A stretch of 21,573 bases of DNA from an uncultured Prevotella sp. GTDB lineage: Bacteria > Bacteroidota > Bacteroidia > Bacteroidales > Bacteroidaceae. The position numbers and the translations under genes are program-made. Below are positions 6,237 to 15,500 of this stretch, piece after piece. The number at the start of each line of letters is the position of its first letter. Within the stretch, counting starts at the first letter, position 1. The stretch is from assembly GCA_900557405.1 (NCBI GenBank), contig USSF01000040.1:1-21573 (forward strand). Direction: 5' to 3'. The notes beneath the pieces are model-generated. The model ran no database searches and was not told the DNA's origin. It saw nothing but the letters and a program-made list of their open reading frames with translations.

Positions 6237-7037
6237 TCAGAGAAGGATTCCGGTGAATATCCTGCCCGAATCCGCACCGAGGCGACGGGCGGAGAAATAG
6301 TCGGCCACATCGCGGTAGGTGCATACGGGGGATACCTGGATGTTTCCCTCTGCCACGCCTGCCTGCATGAGCTGCCGGCGGTTGCACTCCTTCAGGTCGA
6401 TGTGCCATTTGTATTCCGCTTCGGCGGACGCCGACTTCATCTGTCGGCTGATACCCTCCATATCGAAGTTGGCGCCGACGAACTGCTCATACACCTCATC
6501 GCCCACCTCGAAGGCTTCGAAGGAGATGCCCGGACCGATTACTGCCTTTAGGGCTTCGGGACGGGTGGCGTAGGCAAGGCGCATATCGGCCGCAGCCTTC
6601 ATGGCGATGCGTGCCAGAGTGCCGCGCCATCCGGCATGGACGGCACAGGCGGCATGGTGTTCCTCGTCGTAGAGGAGCACTGGGATGCAGTCTGCCGTGG
6701 ACACGCCGATGCAGATGCCTTCCACATCGGTCATCACGCCATCCACGCCCTCGAGCACCATCTTCCTCACGCCCTCGGGCAGGGCGAGGAATTCTCCTGC
6801 AATCTGCCTCGTCTCCACACCATGGGTCTGGTGGGGCATCACGATGCGGTCGGGGGATACGGAGAGTTCGTCGGCGAGCAGACGGCGGTTCTTGGCTATT
6901 GCCTCGGCCGTGTCGCCGCAGTGCTTGTTGATATTGAATCCGCCGTGGTTGCCCTGACTGAATCCTCCGTGGCGCGTGGTGCTGAATGCACGTACGCCGG
7001 GGGCTATGTCATAATAGTGGAGTAGGGGAGCGTTCAT
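6237..7037 (-). CDS. pgeF: PgeF/YfiH family (laccase-domain) protein
   Basis: This family (DUF152, formerly multicopper polyphenol oxidase) has been linked to purine nucleoside phosphorolysis/deamination and, in E. coli, to removing wrongly incorporated amino acids from peptidoglycan precursors. The 266 residues show the conserved metal triad: HQTHG (His72), STADC (Cys117) and VHAGWRG (His134), plus VIGPGISFEAFEVGDEV. It acts in the cytoplasm; no signal peptide is present. The start codon overlaps the obgE stop (ATGA), so it is the last gene of the minus-strand cluster. An obg-pgeF pair is a familiar arrangement in Bacteroidota. Confidence 0.93.
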   Translation of the reverse strand: MNAPLLHYYDIAPGVRAFSTTRHGGFSQGNHGGFNINKHCGDTAEAIAKNRRLLADELSVSPDRIVMPHQTHGVETRQIAGEFLALPEGVRKMVLEGVDGVMTDVEGICIGVSTADCIPVLLYDEEHHAACAVHAGWRGTLARIAMKAAADMRLAYATRPEALKAVIGPGISFEAFEVGDEVYEQFVGANFDMEGISRQMKSASAEAEYKWHIDLKECNRRQLMQAGVAEGNIQVSPVCTYRDVADYFSARRLGADSGRIFTGILL

Positions 7038-8212
7038 CAGTCCTCGTCCTCCATATCGTATTCAAAGTCGTCGAGGTCGTCCACGTCCTCCATGTCGTCC
7101 TCGTCAACGAAGTCTATGTCGTCCTCACCCTCGGAGCGCAGCTCTTCGGGCAGCAGTCCGAGGTCTTTGTCGCGGTGCACGATGGTGTCTTCGGCCATGA
7201 TTCCGGCAATCTTGTTGCTTTCGCTGTTGAGCTCCTTCCAGAGAATGTCTTTCAGCTCGGCGATGCCCTGTCCGGTGACGGCAGATATGAATACCACGGG
7301 CAGGTCTTCGGGCAGCGTTTCCTTGAGCATCTCTATCAGCTCCTCGTCGAGCAGGTCACACTTCGTCACGGCGAGTACCCTGTGCTTGTCGAGCATGTCT
7401 GGATTGAAGTTTGTCAGCTCCTTGAGCAGTATTTCATATTCGCGCTTTATGTCGTCGGTATCTCCCGGCACCATGAAGAGCAGCAGCGAGTTGCGCTCGA
7501 TGTGGCGCAGGAAGCGCAGTCCGAGTCCCTTTCCCTCGCTTGCTCCCTCGATGATTCCGGGGATGTCGGCCATGACGAATGATTTCCTGTCGTGGTATTC
7601 CACGATGCCGAGTGATGGCTCAAGCGTGGTGAAGGGGTAGTTGGCTATCTTGGGGCGGGCGCTCGACACGGTGGAGAGCAGCGTGCTCTTTCCGGCATTG
7701 GGGAAGCCCACGAGTCCCACGTCGGCGAGGAGCTTCAGCTCCATGATTACGGTCATCTCCTGCATCGGCTCGCCAGGCTGGGCGTAGCGCGGAGCCTGGT
7801 TTGTGGATGTGCGGAACTGGTAGTTTCCCAGTCCGCCGCGTCCTCCCTTGAGGAGCATCACTTCCTGTCCGTCGTGCATCACGTCGCAGATGAACTTTCC
7901 CGTCTCGGCGTCATACACCACGGTGCCGCATGGCACGTCGATGTATACGTCCTTTCCGTCTGTGCCGTGACATTTGTCTCGTCCGCCGTTGCCTCCGTGT
8001 TCCGCCTTGATGTGGCGCTGGTATTTCAGATGGAGCAGCGTCCAGTAGTTATGGTTACCGCGGAGGATGATGCTTCCTCCCTTTCCTCCGTCTCCGCCGT
8101 CAGGACCGCCGTTGGGCTGGTACTTCACGTGGCGCAGATGCATGGATCCCTTGCCGCCCTTTCCCGAGCGGCAGTATATCTTTACGTAGTCTACGAAATT
8201 TGATTCTGGCAT
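7037..8212 (-). CDS. obgE: Obg/CgtA family GTPase
   Basis: Essential GTPase that binds the large ribosomal subunit and takes part in its late assembly and in stress signalling. The protein has 391 residues. The glycine-rich Obg fold is at about 3-160. The G domain has G1 GFPNAGKST (169-177), switch [10 protein letters not shown] (192-200), G3 DIPG (216-219), G4 TKCD (283-286) and G5 SAVTG (310-314). The last 35 residues are extremely acidic (Asp/Glu repeats), as in other Bacteroidota Obg proteins and unlike the Obg C-terminal domain of Bacillus. The 15-nt gap to the upstream thioredoxin gene and the ATGA overlap with pgeF indicate co-transcription. In many relatives adk precedes obgE; here a thioredoxin gene does. 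Confidence 0.97.
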   Translation of the reverse strand: MPESNFVDYVKIYCRSGKGGKGSMHLRHVKYQPNGGPDGGDGGKGGSIILRGNHNYWTLLHLKYQRHIKAEHGGNGGRDKCHGTDGKDVYIDVPCGTVVYDAETGKFICDVMHDGQEVMLLKGGRGGLGNYQFRTSTNQAPRYAQPGEPMQEMTVIMELKLLADVGLVGFPNAGKSTLLSTVSSARPKIANYPFTTLEPSLGIVEYHDRKSFVMADIPGIIEGASEGKGLGLRFLRHIERNSLLLFMVPGDTDDIKREYEILLKELTNFNPDMLDKHRVLAVTKCDLLDEELIEMLKETLPEDLPVVFISAVTGQGIAELKDILWKELNSESNKIAGIMAEDTIVHRDKDLGLLPEELRSEGEDDIDFVDEDDMEDVDDLDDFEYDMEDED

Positions 8213-8227
8213 AATTCTTTTTCCTTG

Positions 8228-8761
8228 TTATAGATTCTCGAGAGCCTTCTCCATTCTCTCCAGCACTACGGTGGACAGCACCACCTTGCCGTCGGGGCCC
8301 ACAAGGGTCATCGACGGAATCCACTGCACTCCGTAGGTCTGTGCTATTTTAGCCTCGCGCATTTTCTTGAGTTCGCTCACCTGGCGCCATGTCATGCCGT
8401 TGTCGGCCACGCATTTTGCCCAGCGGTCGCGGTCGGTGTCAAACGATACTCCGATGAATACCACGTTCTTGCCGTATTTCTCATACATGGCCTTCACGGC
8501 CGGTATGTCCTTGCGGCAGTCGGGACACCATGATGCCCAGAAGTCGAGCAACACGTACTTGCCCTTGAATTCGGCAAGCTGCACGCGGTAGCCGTTGGGC
8601 ATGGGCAGGATGAAGTCGGGCGCCGTGGTGCCCGGCTTGAGCAGCTTCTGTGCATAGACAGAGTCGAGGTCGTTGCCCTTCTCGTCGGTGGTCTGTGCCA
8701 TGAGGCCGGTTGTGGCGGCGAGGAGCATCGAAAGCGATAGAAGTATTCTCTTGATGTTCAT
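8228..8761 (-). CDS. TlpA/ResA-like thioredoxin, exported
   Basis: A periplasmic thiol-disulfide oxidoreductase of 177 residues. Residues 1-22 form a signal peptide (hydrophobic core, ending LMAQ). The thioredoxin fold begins at PGTTAPDF and has the redox motif WASWCPDCRKD with Cys79 and Cys82, then the cis-proline region WIPSMTLV. CPDC rather than CPPC or CPYC is a variant seen often in Bacteroidota TlpA-like proteins. Probable role: reduction of disulfides in exported proteins or in cytochrome c maturation. The partner cannot be named. It lies 104 nt after the ABC transporter gene and 15 nt before obgE. Confidence 0.9.
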   Translation of the reverse strand: MNIKRILLSLSMLLAATTGLMAQTTDEKGNDLDSVYAQKLLKPGTTAPDFILPMPNGYRVQLAEFKGKYVLLDFWASWCPDCRKDIPAVKAMYEKYGKNVVFIGVSFDTDRDRWAKCVADNGMTWRQVSELKKMREAKIAQTYGVQWIPSMTLVGPDGKVVLSTVVLERMEKALENL

Positions 8762-8865
8762 GTTTTTATTGTTTTTTGGTTATTTTTTATTATGGAGGCA
8801 TAGGTCTGTCCGGCATATCGGGAATGTCTGGTCTGTCGCCCATTGGGACCTGTTGCCTTATTGCG

Positions 8866-10542
8866 CTATTCTCCCACCCTCAGCATCTGGTCGCAATAGT
8901 CCACTACAGCGGGGCGATGGGTGATGAAGATGATGGTGTGGCGGTGGTCCTTCAGCAGGTTTGCCAGCAGCTGGCGCTCGGTATCTGGGTCGAGGGCGCT
9001 CGTAGCCTCGTCGAATATCATCACGCTGCCCGTGCGGAGCAGTGCCCTGGCGATGGCGATGCGCTGCGCCTGTCCTTCGCTCAGTCCGCCGCCTGCCTCG
9101 CTGCAGCTGGTGTCCAGCCCATGGGGCAGTTCGCTGACGAATCCGGCACACGCCGTCTGGAGCGCCTGCATCATCTCCTGGTCCGTGGCGTCGAGCCGCC
9201 CCATGCGCAGGTTGTCGCGGATGGTGCCGCTCAGCAGGGTGTTGCCTTGTGGCACATATACTATGTTGCAGCGCATTCGCGGCGACATGTCCATTTGCTT
9301 CTCCCTGTTGTAGATATATACGTGTCCGTCTGTGGGGCGCATCAGTGCGAGTATGAGCCGGATGAGGGTTGTCTTTCCTGCGCCCGTCTCGCCCAGTATC
9401 GCCGTGCAGGTATTGGGGCGGAAGTCGAACGAGAGATGGTCTATCACCCTGCCGTCCGCATCGTCGTAGGTATAGCTTACGTCGCTTATCCTTATTCCTA
9501 CGCCCCCTTCCCTGTCGCTCATGTCGATGGGTTCGCCCTGCTCTTCGAGCGGGTTCTCCTCGAGTTCCATGAGCCGTTCGGCGGCAGTGAACACCGACAC
9601 GAATGCGGGGACGAGCTTCGTCAGGTTGCGCGCCGGTCCCTGTATCTTGGCCACGAGCTGCAGGAATGCCGTCATTCCGCCGAAGGTTAGTGTGCCGGCC
9701 GACATGCGCAGGGCGCTCCATAGGAACGCCACGAGATAGCCGAGGGCGAAGCCGAAGTTGAGTATGAGGTTGGAGAGGACGGAGAATCTGGTGCGCCTCA
9801 CCACGTTGTGCCTCAGTTCGCTCTGCATTCCCTCCAGCTTGTCCACCATCGCCTCGTCTTTCTCCATCGTCTTGATGAGCATACGGTGCTGGATGGTCTC
9901 CTGCAGCACGCTCTGCACGCGGCTGTCGCTGTTTCTCACCTCGCGCGTCAGCTTCCGCATGTGGCCCACGTATATCTTGCTCGTCAGTATGAACAGCGGC
10001 AGCATCACCACTATCAGTGCGGCGAGCAGCGGGTCCATGGAGAAGAGATAGAAGAACGAACCGGCAAAGAGGGCTATGACGGAGATGGTGTTGGGGATTG
10101 TTTCCGTGAGGAAGCCCACCACGTTGTTCACGTCGAACTCAAGTCTGTTGAGCACGTCTCCGCTGTGGCGCTTCTCCCTGCCGTGCCATTCGGAACGCAG
10201 GATTCGGTCGAGCATCCGCTGCTGCATGCGGTTCTGCGCCTTGATGCCGAGTATGTTCCTCACCCACACTCCGGATATGTTTATGGCGAAGCCGGCGAGG
10301 ATGAGCATTCCCATGATGCCCACGGCCCAGTAGATGGAGCCTTCCACAGCGTGTGACGCCACGTCGATGGCGCGCTTCACCGCCCACACCGAGAGCAGGC
10401 TCACTGCCACATCGAGCAGTCCGAGCGCGGCGTTGATGCCTGCCTGCATCCTGTTGCCGCGCCACGCATGCCACAGCCATCGCATTATCTGGCGCGATGA
10501 ATAGCGGCTCTGCGGAATGTTGAAAAGGTTCCTTATCTTCAT
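8866..10542 (-). CDS. ABC exporter, fused membrane and ATPase domains
   Basis: A 558-residue half-transporter of the MsbA/MdlB type that would act as a dimer in the inner membrane to export a lipid, peptide or drug. The membrane domain spans about 28-320 with six hydrophobic segments, two of them near 71-95 and 150-190. The ATPase domain has Walker A GETGAGKT (384-391), Q-loop Gln432, signature LSEGQ (487-491, a variant of LSGGQ), Walker B VMIFDEA (507-513) and switch His542. The stop is 104 nt before the thioredoxin gene, and 16 nt separate it from nadK upstream. The substrate is unknown; no processing peptidase domain is present. Confidence 0.92.
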   Translation of the reverse strand: MKIRNLFNIPQSRYSSRQIMRWLWHAWRGNRMQAGINAALGLLDVAVSLLSVWAVKRAIDVASHAVEGSIYWAVGIMGMLILAGFAINISGVWVRNILGIKAQNRMQQRMLDRILRSEWHGREKRHSGDVLNRLEFDVNNVVGFLTETIPNTISVIALFAGSFFYLFSMDPLLAALIVVMLPLFILTSKIYVGHMRKLTREVRNSDSRVQSVLQETIQHRMLIKTMEKDEAMVDKLEGMQSELRHNVVRRTRFSVLSNLILNFGFALGYLVAFLWSALRMSAGTLTFGGMTAFLQLVAKIQGPARNLTKLVPAFVSVFTAAERLMELEENPLEEQGEPIDMSDREGGVGIRISDVSYTYDDADGRVIDHLSFDFRPNTCTAILGETGAGKTTLIRLILALMRPTDGHVYIYNREKQMDMSPRMRCNIVYVPQGNTLLSGTIRDNLRMGRLDATDQEMMQALQTACAGFVSELPHGLDTSCSEAGGGLSEGQAQRIAIARALLRTGSVMIFDEATSALDPDTERQLLANLLKDHRHTIIFITHRPAVVDYCDQMLRVGE

Positions 10543-10558
10543 GCCTGCGGTTCCCCCG

Positions 10559-11455
10559 TTATTTCATTACTCTCGTGTCGGCTCCCCACATCATCTTGTG
10601 TCTCAGTGTGGAGAAGTATGTCATCTTCTTCGGCTTCACGATATGCGCATCATAGGGCGATCGGCGTATGGTGAGGACCTGTCCTTCGCCGCATTTTGCC
10701 GAGCGTCCGTCGGCTGCCACGAGGAAGTTGTGGCTGCGGCTCTCCACTTCGAGCGTCACTTCGGCGCTGTCGGGAATCACTAACGGGCGCGCCGTGAGGC
10801 TGTGGGGGGCGACGGGCGTGAGGCTCATCACTCCCGTATGGGGCACGATAATCGGACCGCCGTTTGACAGGGAGTATGCCGTAGAGCCTGTCGGCGTGCT
10901 CACTATCAGTCCGTCGGCATGATACGTCACGATGTATTCGCCGTTGATGAGCGTGCGGATGGAAATCATCGAGGCGTTGTCGCGCTTGAGCACGGCAATC
11001 TCATTGAGCGCACACTCCTGCACGTCGCTGCCGTCGCTGCCCGTGGTCTCCACCTGCACCATGGCAAGGCAGTCCACCACGTATTCCCCGTCATACACGC
11101 TGTCGAGCACCTCCTCTATGTCGTCCACACCCACACCGGCAAGGAATCCGAGCCGCCCCATGTTCACTCCGATGATAGGCGTGCAGCGGCTGCCCACGCA
11201 ATGGATGGTGCGCAGGAGAGTTCCGTCGCCTCCCATCGACACCACGTAGTCGGCATCCACATCCTTCCCGTCGAACGGTTCCACGCCATCGAGCTTCACA
11301 CCGCGTGTCTTTACGAGGAAGTCGTAGAACGACTGCTCCATGCTCACGCTTGCCCGCCTCCTTTCGAGGGAGCTGAGCAGATGCTGTATCCCGACAGATT
11401 TGTCAGCTTGGTAAATGTTGCCGAATATGGCGAATTTGAGTTTGCGCAACGACAT
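10559..11455 (-). CDS. nadK: NAD kinase
   Basis: Phosphorylates NAD+ to NADP+ with ATP or polyphosphate in the cytoplasm, and so sets the NADP(H) pool. The 298 residues begin MSLRKLKFAIFGN, the usual family start. An in-frame extension of 50 codons upstream has no family similarity and crosses the promoter, so I chose the ATG at 11455. The catalytic GGDGT is at 75-79. NEIAVLKRD follows near 154, then STPTGSTAYSLSNGGP near 190, both NAD-binding segments of the family. It is the first gene of the minus-strand cluster and lies 16 nt before the ABC exporter gene. Confidence 0.96.
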   Translation of the reverse strand: MSLRKLKFAIFGNIYQADKSVGIQHLLSSLERRRASVSMEQSFYDFLVKTRGVKLDGVEPFDGKDVDADYVVSMGGDGTLLRTIHCVGSRCTPIIGVNMGRLGFLAGVGVDDIEEVLDSVYDGEYVVDCLAMVQVETTGSDGSDVQECALNEIAVLKRDNASMISIRTLINGEYIVTYHADGLIVSTPTGSTAYSLSNGGPIIVPHTGVMSLTPVAPHSLTARPLVIPDSAEVTLEVESRSHNFLVAADGRSAKCGEGQVLTIRRSPYDAHIVKPKKMTYFSTLRHKMMWGADTRVMK

Positions 11456-11490
11456 ATCACTGTATTTTAAAATCTTTATACCCGTATTTA

Positions 11491-11521
11491 TTCTGCCATT
11501 GCAAATGTTTTTGTAACTTTG
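11491..11521 (+). promoter_or_regulatory. pdxJ promoter
   Basis: TAACTTTG at 11514-11521 is a full -7 match. The -33 site is weak (TTCTG at 11491-11495, spacer about 18 nt). The leader to the ATG at 11599 is about 70 nt. The box faces the nadK promoter at 11540-11547. Confidence 0.6.
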
Positions 11522-11539
11522 CGCTGGTAAATACGTCTG

Positions 11540-11570
11540 CAAATATACAACTTTTTTATATAATAGCAGA
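11540..11570 (-). promoter_or_regulatory. nadK promoter
   Basis: On the minus strand: TCTG (complement of 11567-11570), a 19-nt spacer, then TATATTTG (complement of 11540-11547). Transcription would start at about 11533-11536, giving a leader of about 80 nt. It probably drives the whole nadK-to-pgeF cluster, since no comparable box is visible inside it. Confidence 0.6.
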
Positions 11571-11598
11571 CAGGCTTTTATTAACAAATTAATCTGAC

Positions 11599-12312
11599 AT
11601 GACAAAATTAAGCGTAAACATCAACAAGGTAGCGACCTTGCGCAACTCCAGGGGCGGAAACAACCCCGACGTGGAGAAGGCGGCAGTAGACTGCCAGTTC
11701 TTCGGAGCACAGGGAATAACCGTACATCCGCGACCTGACGAGCGCCACATCCGATACCAGGACGTGAGAGACATCAAGCCGCTGATAACCACCGAATTCA
11801 ACATCGAGGGCAACCCCATAGAGAAATACATAGACCTGGTGCTTGAGGTGAAGCCAACACAGGTGACACTCGTGCCCGACAGCGACGCACAGCTGACGAG
11901 CAACCACGGATGGGACACCATACGCAACCAGGCTTTCCTCACCACTGTAATCGGCAGGTTCAAGGAAGCCGGCATCCGCACGAGCGTCTTCGTGGACGCT
12001 TCCGAGGAGATGGTGAAGGGTGCACACGACTGCGGAGCCGACCGCGTGGAGCTGTATACGGAGCCGTATGCCGCCAATTACCTCACCGACCGTGAGGAGG
12101 CCATCAAGCCATTCATCGATGCCGCCGTGGCAGCGCGCGAGCTGGGACTGGGCCTCAATGCCGGCCACGACCTCAGCCTTGTCAACCTGGCCTACTTCCA
12201 CCGTATGATTCCATGGACCGATGAAGTGAGCATCGGTCATGCCCTCATCAGCGATGCGCTGTATATCGGACTGCGCGACACGATTTCGAAATATCTCGAA
12301 TGCCTGAAGTGA
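11599..12312 (+). CDS. pdxJ: Pyridoxine 5'-phosphate synthase
   Basis: Condenses 3-amino-2-oxopropyl phosphate (from 4-phosphohydroxythreonine) with 1-deoxyxylulose 5-phosphate to make pyridoxine 5'-phosphate, the last ring-forming step of DXP-dependent vitamin B6 synthesis in the cytoplasm. The 237-residue length is typical. The TIM barrel shows LSVNINKVATLRN at the N-terminus, HPRPDERHI with the catalytic His43, TEFNIEG with Glu70, and GLNAGHDLSL near 181-190. It is transcribed away from nadK from a promoter that faces the nadK promoter. No clear terminator follows within the next 200 nt. Confidence 0.97.
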   Translation: MTKLSVNINKVATLRNSRGGNNPDVEKAAVDCQFFGAQGITVHPRPDERHIRYQDVRDIKPLITTEFNIEGNPIEKYIDLVLEVKPTQVTLVPDSDAQLTSNHGWDTIRNQAFLTTVIGRFKEAGIRTSVFVDASEEMVKGAHDCGADRVELYTEPYAANYLTDREEAIKPFIDAAVAARELGLGLNAGHDLSLVNLAYFHRMIPWTDEVSIGHALISDALYIGLRDTISKYLECLK

Positions 12313-12362
12313 CAAAATGAGGAATTTCCGTTAAAAAAGGAGTATGTTTCCGTTTATTAGTA

Positions 12363-12392
12363 TCTGTCTCTCGTTTTTTATCATTACATTTG
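12363..12392 (+). promoter_or_regulatory. Promoter of the pectinase gene
   Basis: TACATTTG at 12385-12392 is a full -7 match; the -33 site is poor (TCTG at 12363-12366, spacer 18 nt). The weak -33 would suit a regulated gene needing an activator. The leader is about 125 nt. Confidence 0.5.
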
Positions 12393-12410
12393 CAGTTGGA
12401 AAACGTTCTA

Positions 12411-12481
12411 CTTATAGAAGATAAGCGCATCACTTACAATCCAAAAGTGAGCTACTTACAGAAAGAAAGGCGTTCACTTTT
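12411..12481 (+). promoter_or_regulatory. Hairpins in the pectinase mRNA leader
   Basis: CTTAT AGAAG ATAAG (12411-12425) can form a 5-bp hairpin. AAAAGTGAGC (12443-12452) pairs with GTTCACTTTT (12472-12481), 10 bp with one wobble. The second stem ends 42 nt before the start codon. I see no match to a known riboswitch. Confidence 0.35.
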
Positions 12482-12523
12482 CAGAAAAACTACAAACGAA
12501 GATAAATACTAATAAATAGAAAC

Positions 12524-15500
12524 ATGCTTAAAAGATTAAAGACCATAGGCATTGCAGCCATGACACTTGCTGCAGCAATGCCGGTCCACGCTACTATCGA
12601 GGGAAGTCTTGACCCTCCGTCAGTGGTGGCACAGTGGAGCAATTCGTCCACTTACCCCAAAGTAATCGACATCAATTTCAGCGATGCCACCTGGCCCGAC
12701 ACCTGGAAGGGCCAGACGGGAACCTCCTGTCCCGACTATTCAGCCGACGGATACGTAAACTCCATCATCGGCGTGCCGGCAAACGGAAATGCGGGAATCA
12801 CCTTCCCCGTGTATTTCCACCATTGCATGTTCGCCAACAAGAACTCATACAACGGTTTTGCAGGAGCCACGGCAGCCTTCTGCCGCCAGTATTACCTCGG
12901 ACAGAACTGCACCGGAAACAGTGCCACGACATATAACAACTGGACCGTAGCCGGACACACCACCTATCTCGAAGACAACATGAAGTATGGCGCCGACAAC
13001 AATCCCGTCTACGGCGAAGCCGGCTTCGTGCAGATGTGCCGCGACGCAGGAGTGAAGGATGCGGCAGGCAACAAAGTGAGCCAGCACGGATGGATGGAGA
13101 TTGACCACATCCCATACGTGGAGCGCGTGCAGTGGTCGTGGTCGTCCACGGCATGGGGCCGCGGCATCAAATGCGACTACAAGATCGGCGACGGCGAATG
13201 GAAGCCCCTCGTATGGATGGGCTCCGAAAAGCACAAGCTGGGCTACACCGTGTTCTCCGACCAAGGCTATTTCATGGAGAACGTGATAAACGCCTCCGAC
13301 GTGTCGCTCCGCTGGCGTGTATGGGACGGCGAGAACCTCACCGACCCCGTTCAGAAGACGCCCGAAGGCGGAACCGTCTTCACCAAGGCCATTGACCCCT
13401 TGGCACAGCAGCAGGCACCCCGCGTACACAAGATACAGATTTTCGGCAGCGAGATAACCGCCGAGCAGGCACAGTATGCCCGTGAGAACCCCGTGGGCGA
13501 CGTGGGCGAACTGACCGACCTCAATGGCGGAGGCGGCAGCGGAGAGCAGGGCGAGTCTGCACCGGATGCCAACGCCCCCGTAGTGACATCCGTCGTGGCA
13601 CAGGACGGCACAGGCGACTATACCCGCATACAGGACGCCATCAACGCTGTGCCCAGCGGCTCCAGAGGCATAATATACATCCGCCCCGGCATCTACGAGG
13701 AGAACATCCATGCCGGAACGAAGTCAAACAAGAACAAGTTCATCTCGCTCATCGGCGAGAACAGGGAGACCACGATACTCACGTCAAACGTGAACCGCGG
13801 CAAGGGGAACGAGTCGAACGACTACTCCGACTGCGCCGCCCTCAACGTCTTTACGAGCCGCTTCTATGCCGAAAACCTCACCATCCGCAACACGAGCGGC
13901 AACGTGGGACAGGCCGAGGCACTCTACACCAACGGCGACGCACACATCTTCAGGAACTGTCTGCTCAGCGGATACCAGGACACATACAAGGCAAACACCG
14001 GTTCGCGCGGATACTTCACAGACTGTACCATCGAGGGAGCCACCGACTTCATCTACGACGGCGGAATGGAATGGTTTGACAACTGCACCCTGCACCTCCT
14101 CAAGGGCGGCGGCTACATCACAGCCCCTGCCGAGAGCGGAATGCCGATGAAGCAGGTGATGTATCCCGAACTCAGCCAGACAACTTTCTATCCCGGTCTC
14201 TTCTTCCGCAACTGCACCGTGACCGCAGCCGACGGAGTGGCAAAAGGCGCCTACACGCTGGGCAGACCATGGAAGGAAGGCTGCGGCTCGATGTTCATCA
14301 ACTGCACCCTGCCCGACGCCGTCAGTGCCGCCGGATGGACAGCATGGGGCGGATCGGAGAACAAGAGCTCGCTCTATGAATACAAGAGCGTTGACCCGCA
14401 GGGCAACCTCATCGACACATCCAGACGCGCAAGCTTCTCCCACCAGGCATCCGACGCTGAGGTGAAGGCATACATGAATCCGGAATTCATGTTCGCAAAA
14501 TACTCCAAGGTGCCATTCGACCACGAGAAGATTCTGCGCGGAGCCATCGCCCCATTCAATTTCATCATCACCCCCGACGAGATTTCATGGAGCTGCGACG
14601 ACAACGCCGCCGGCTACCTTATATATAAAGACGGAGCCTTCCACAGCTTCACCACAGACCGTCGCATACAGAAAGCCACCGATGACAACGCCGCATACAG
14701 CGTGGCATCCGTGTCAAGGCAGGGCGTGGTGTCCAAGCCTGTCATGGCAAAGGACGCCATCAAGCTGCCGGCATTCCCCACAGCCGAAGGCTTCGGAAAA
14801 TACACCACCGGAGGACGTGGCGGCAAGGTGGTGAAGGTGACATCACTCGCCGACGACGGCAAGGCGGGCACCCTGCGCTGGGCGTTCCAACAATACCCGG
14901 GCGAGCCGATAACAATAGTATTCACCGTGAGCGGCGACATACAGCTCTCGAAGGAGCTCCGCATGAAGCGAAGCGACTGGACGCTGGCCGGACAGACCGC
15001 ACCGGGCGAGGGCATACAGATAACCCACAACAAGATAAATCTGGGCGGATCGCAGAACTTCATCGTGAGGAACATCCGTTTCCGCGCCGGACAGAAAGAC
15101 CTGGAAGGCAACAAGATTGAAGACCAGGCGCTCGGAGCCGAAAACTGCAGCAACTTCATCTTTGACCACTGCTCGTTCGGATGGTCGATGGAGGAGAACA
15201 TCAACACGCAGGACAGCCACTTCCTGACCGTGCAGAACAGTATCGTGCACGAGGGACTCTACAACGCCGGACACCACAAGGGCGCACGCGGATACGGTAC
15301 CCAGTGGGGAGGTTCGCCGGCAACATACTTCCGCAACCTGCTCGCCGACAACCAGTCGCGCTCGCCGCGCATCAACGGAGCGAGAGGCGAAGACTACGTG
15401 GTGTTCCTTGAATACATCAACAACGTGAACTACAACTTCGGTAGCAACGGCGGATGCTACGGAGGCGAGAACACAGCCCCCGTAACATCATACAACGGAA

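Noticed and set aside
8858..9721. 287-codon minus-strand frame inside the ABC exporter
   Set aside because: Another frame of the same strand carries all the ABC motifs; this one is Arg/His/Pro-rich shadow.
11456..11605. 50-codon N-terminal extension of nadK
   Set aside because: It crosses the predicted nadK promoter and has no family similarity; MSLRKLKFAIFGN is a normal NadK start.
12845..13711. 288-codon minus-strand frame
   Set aside because: Antisense to the pectinase gene, with no recognisable domain.
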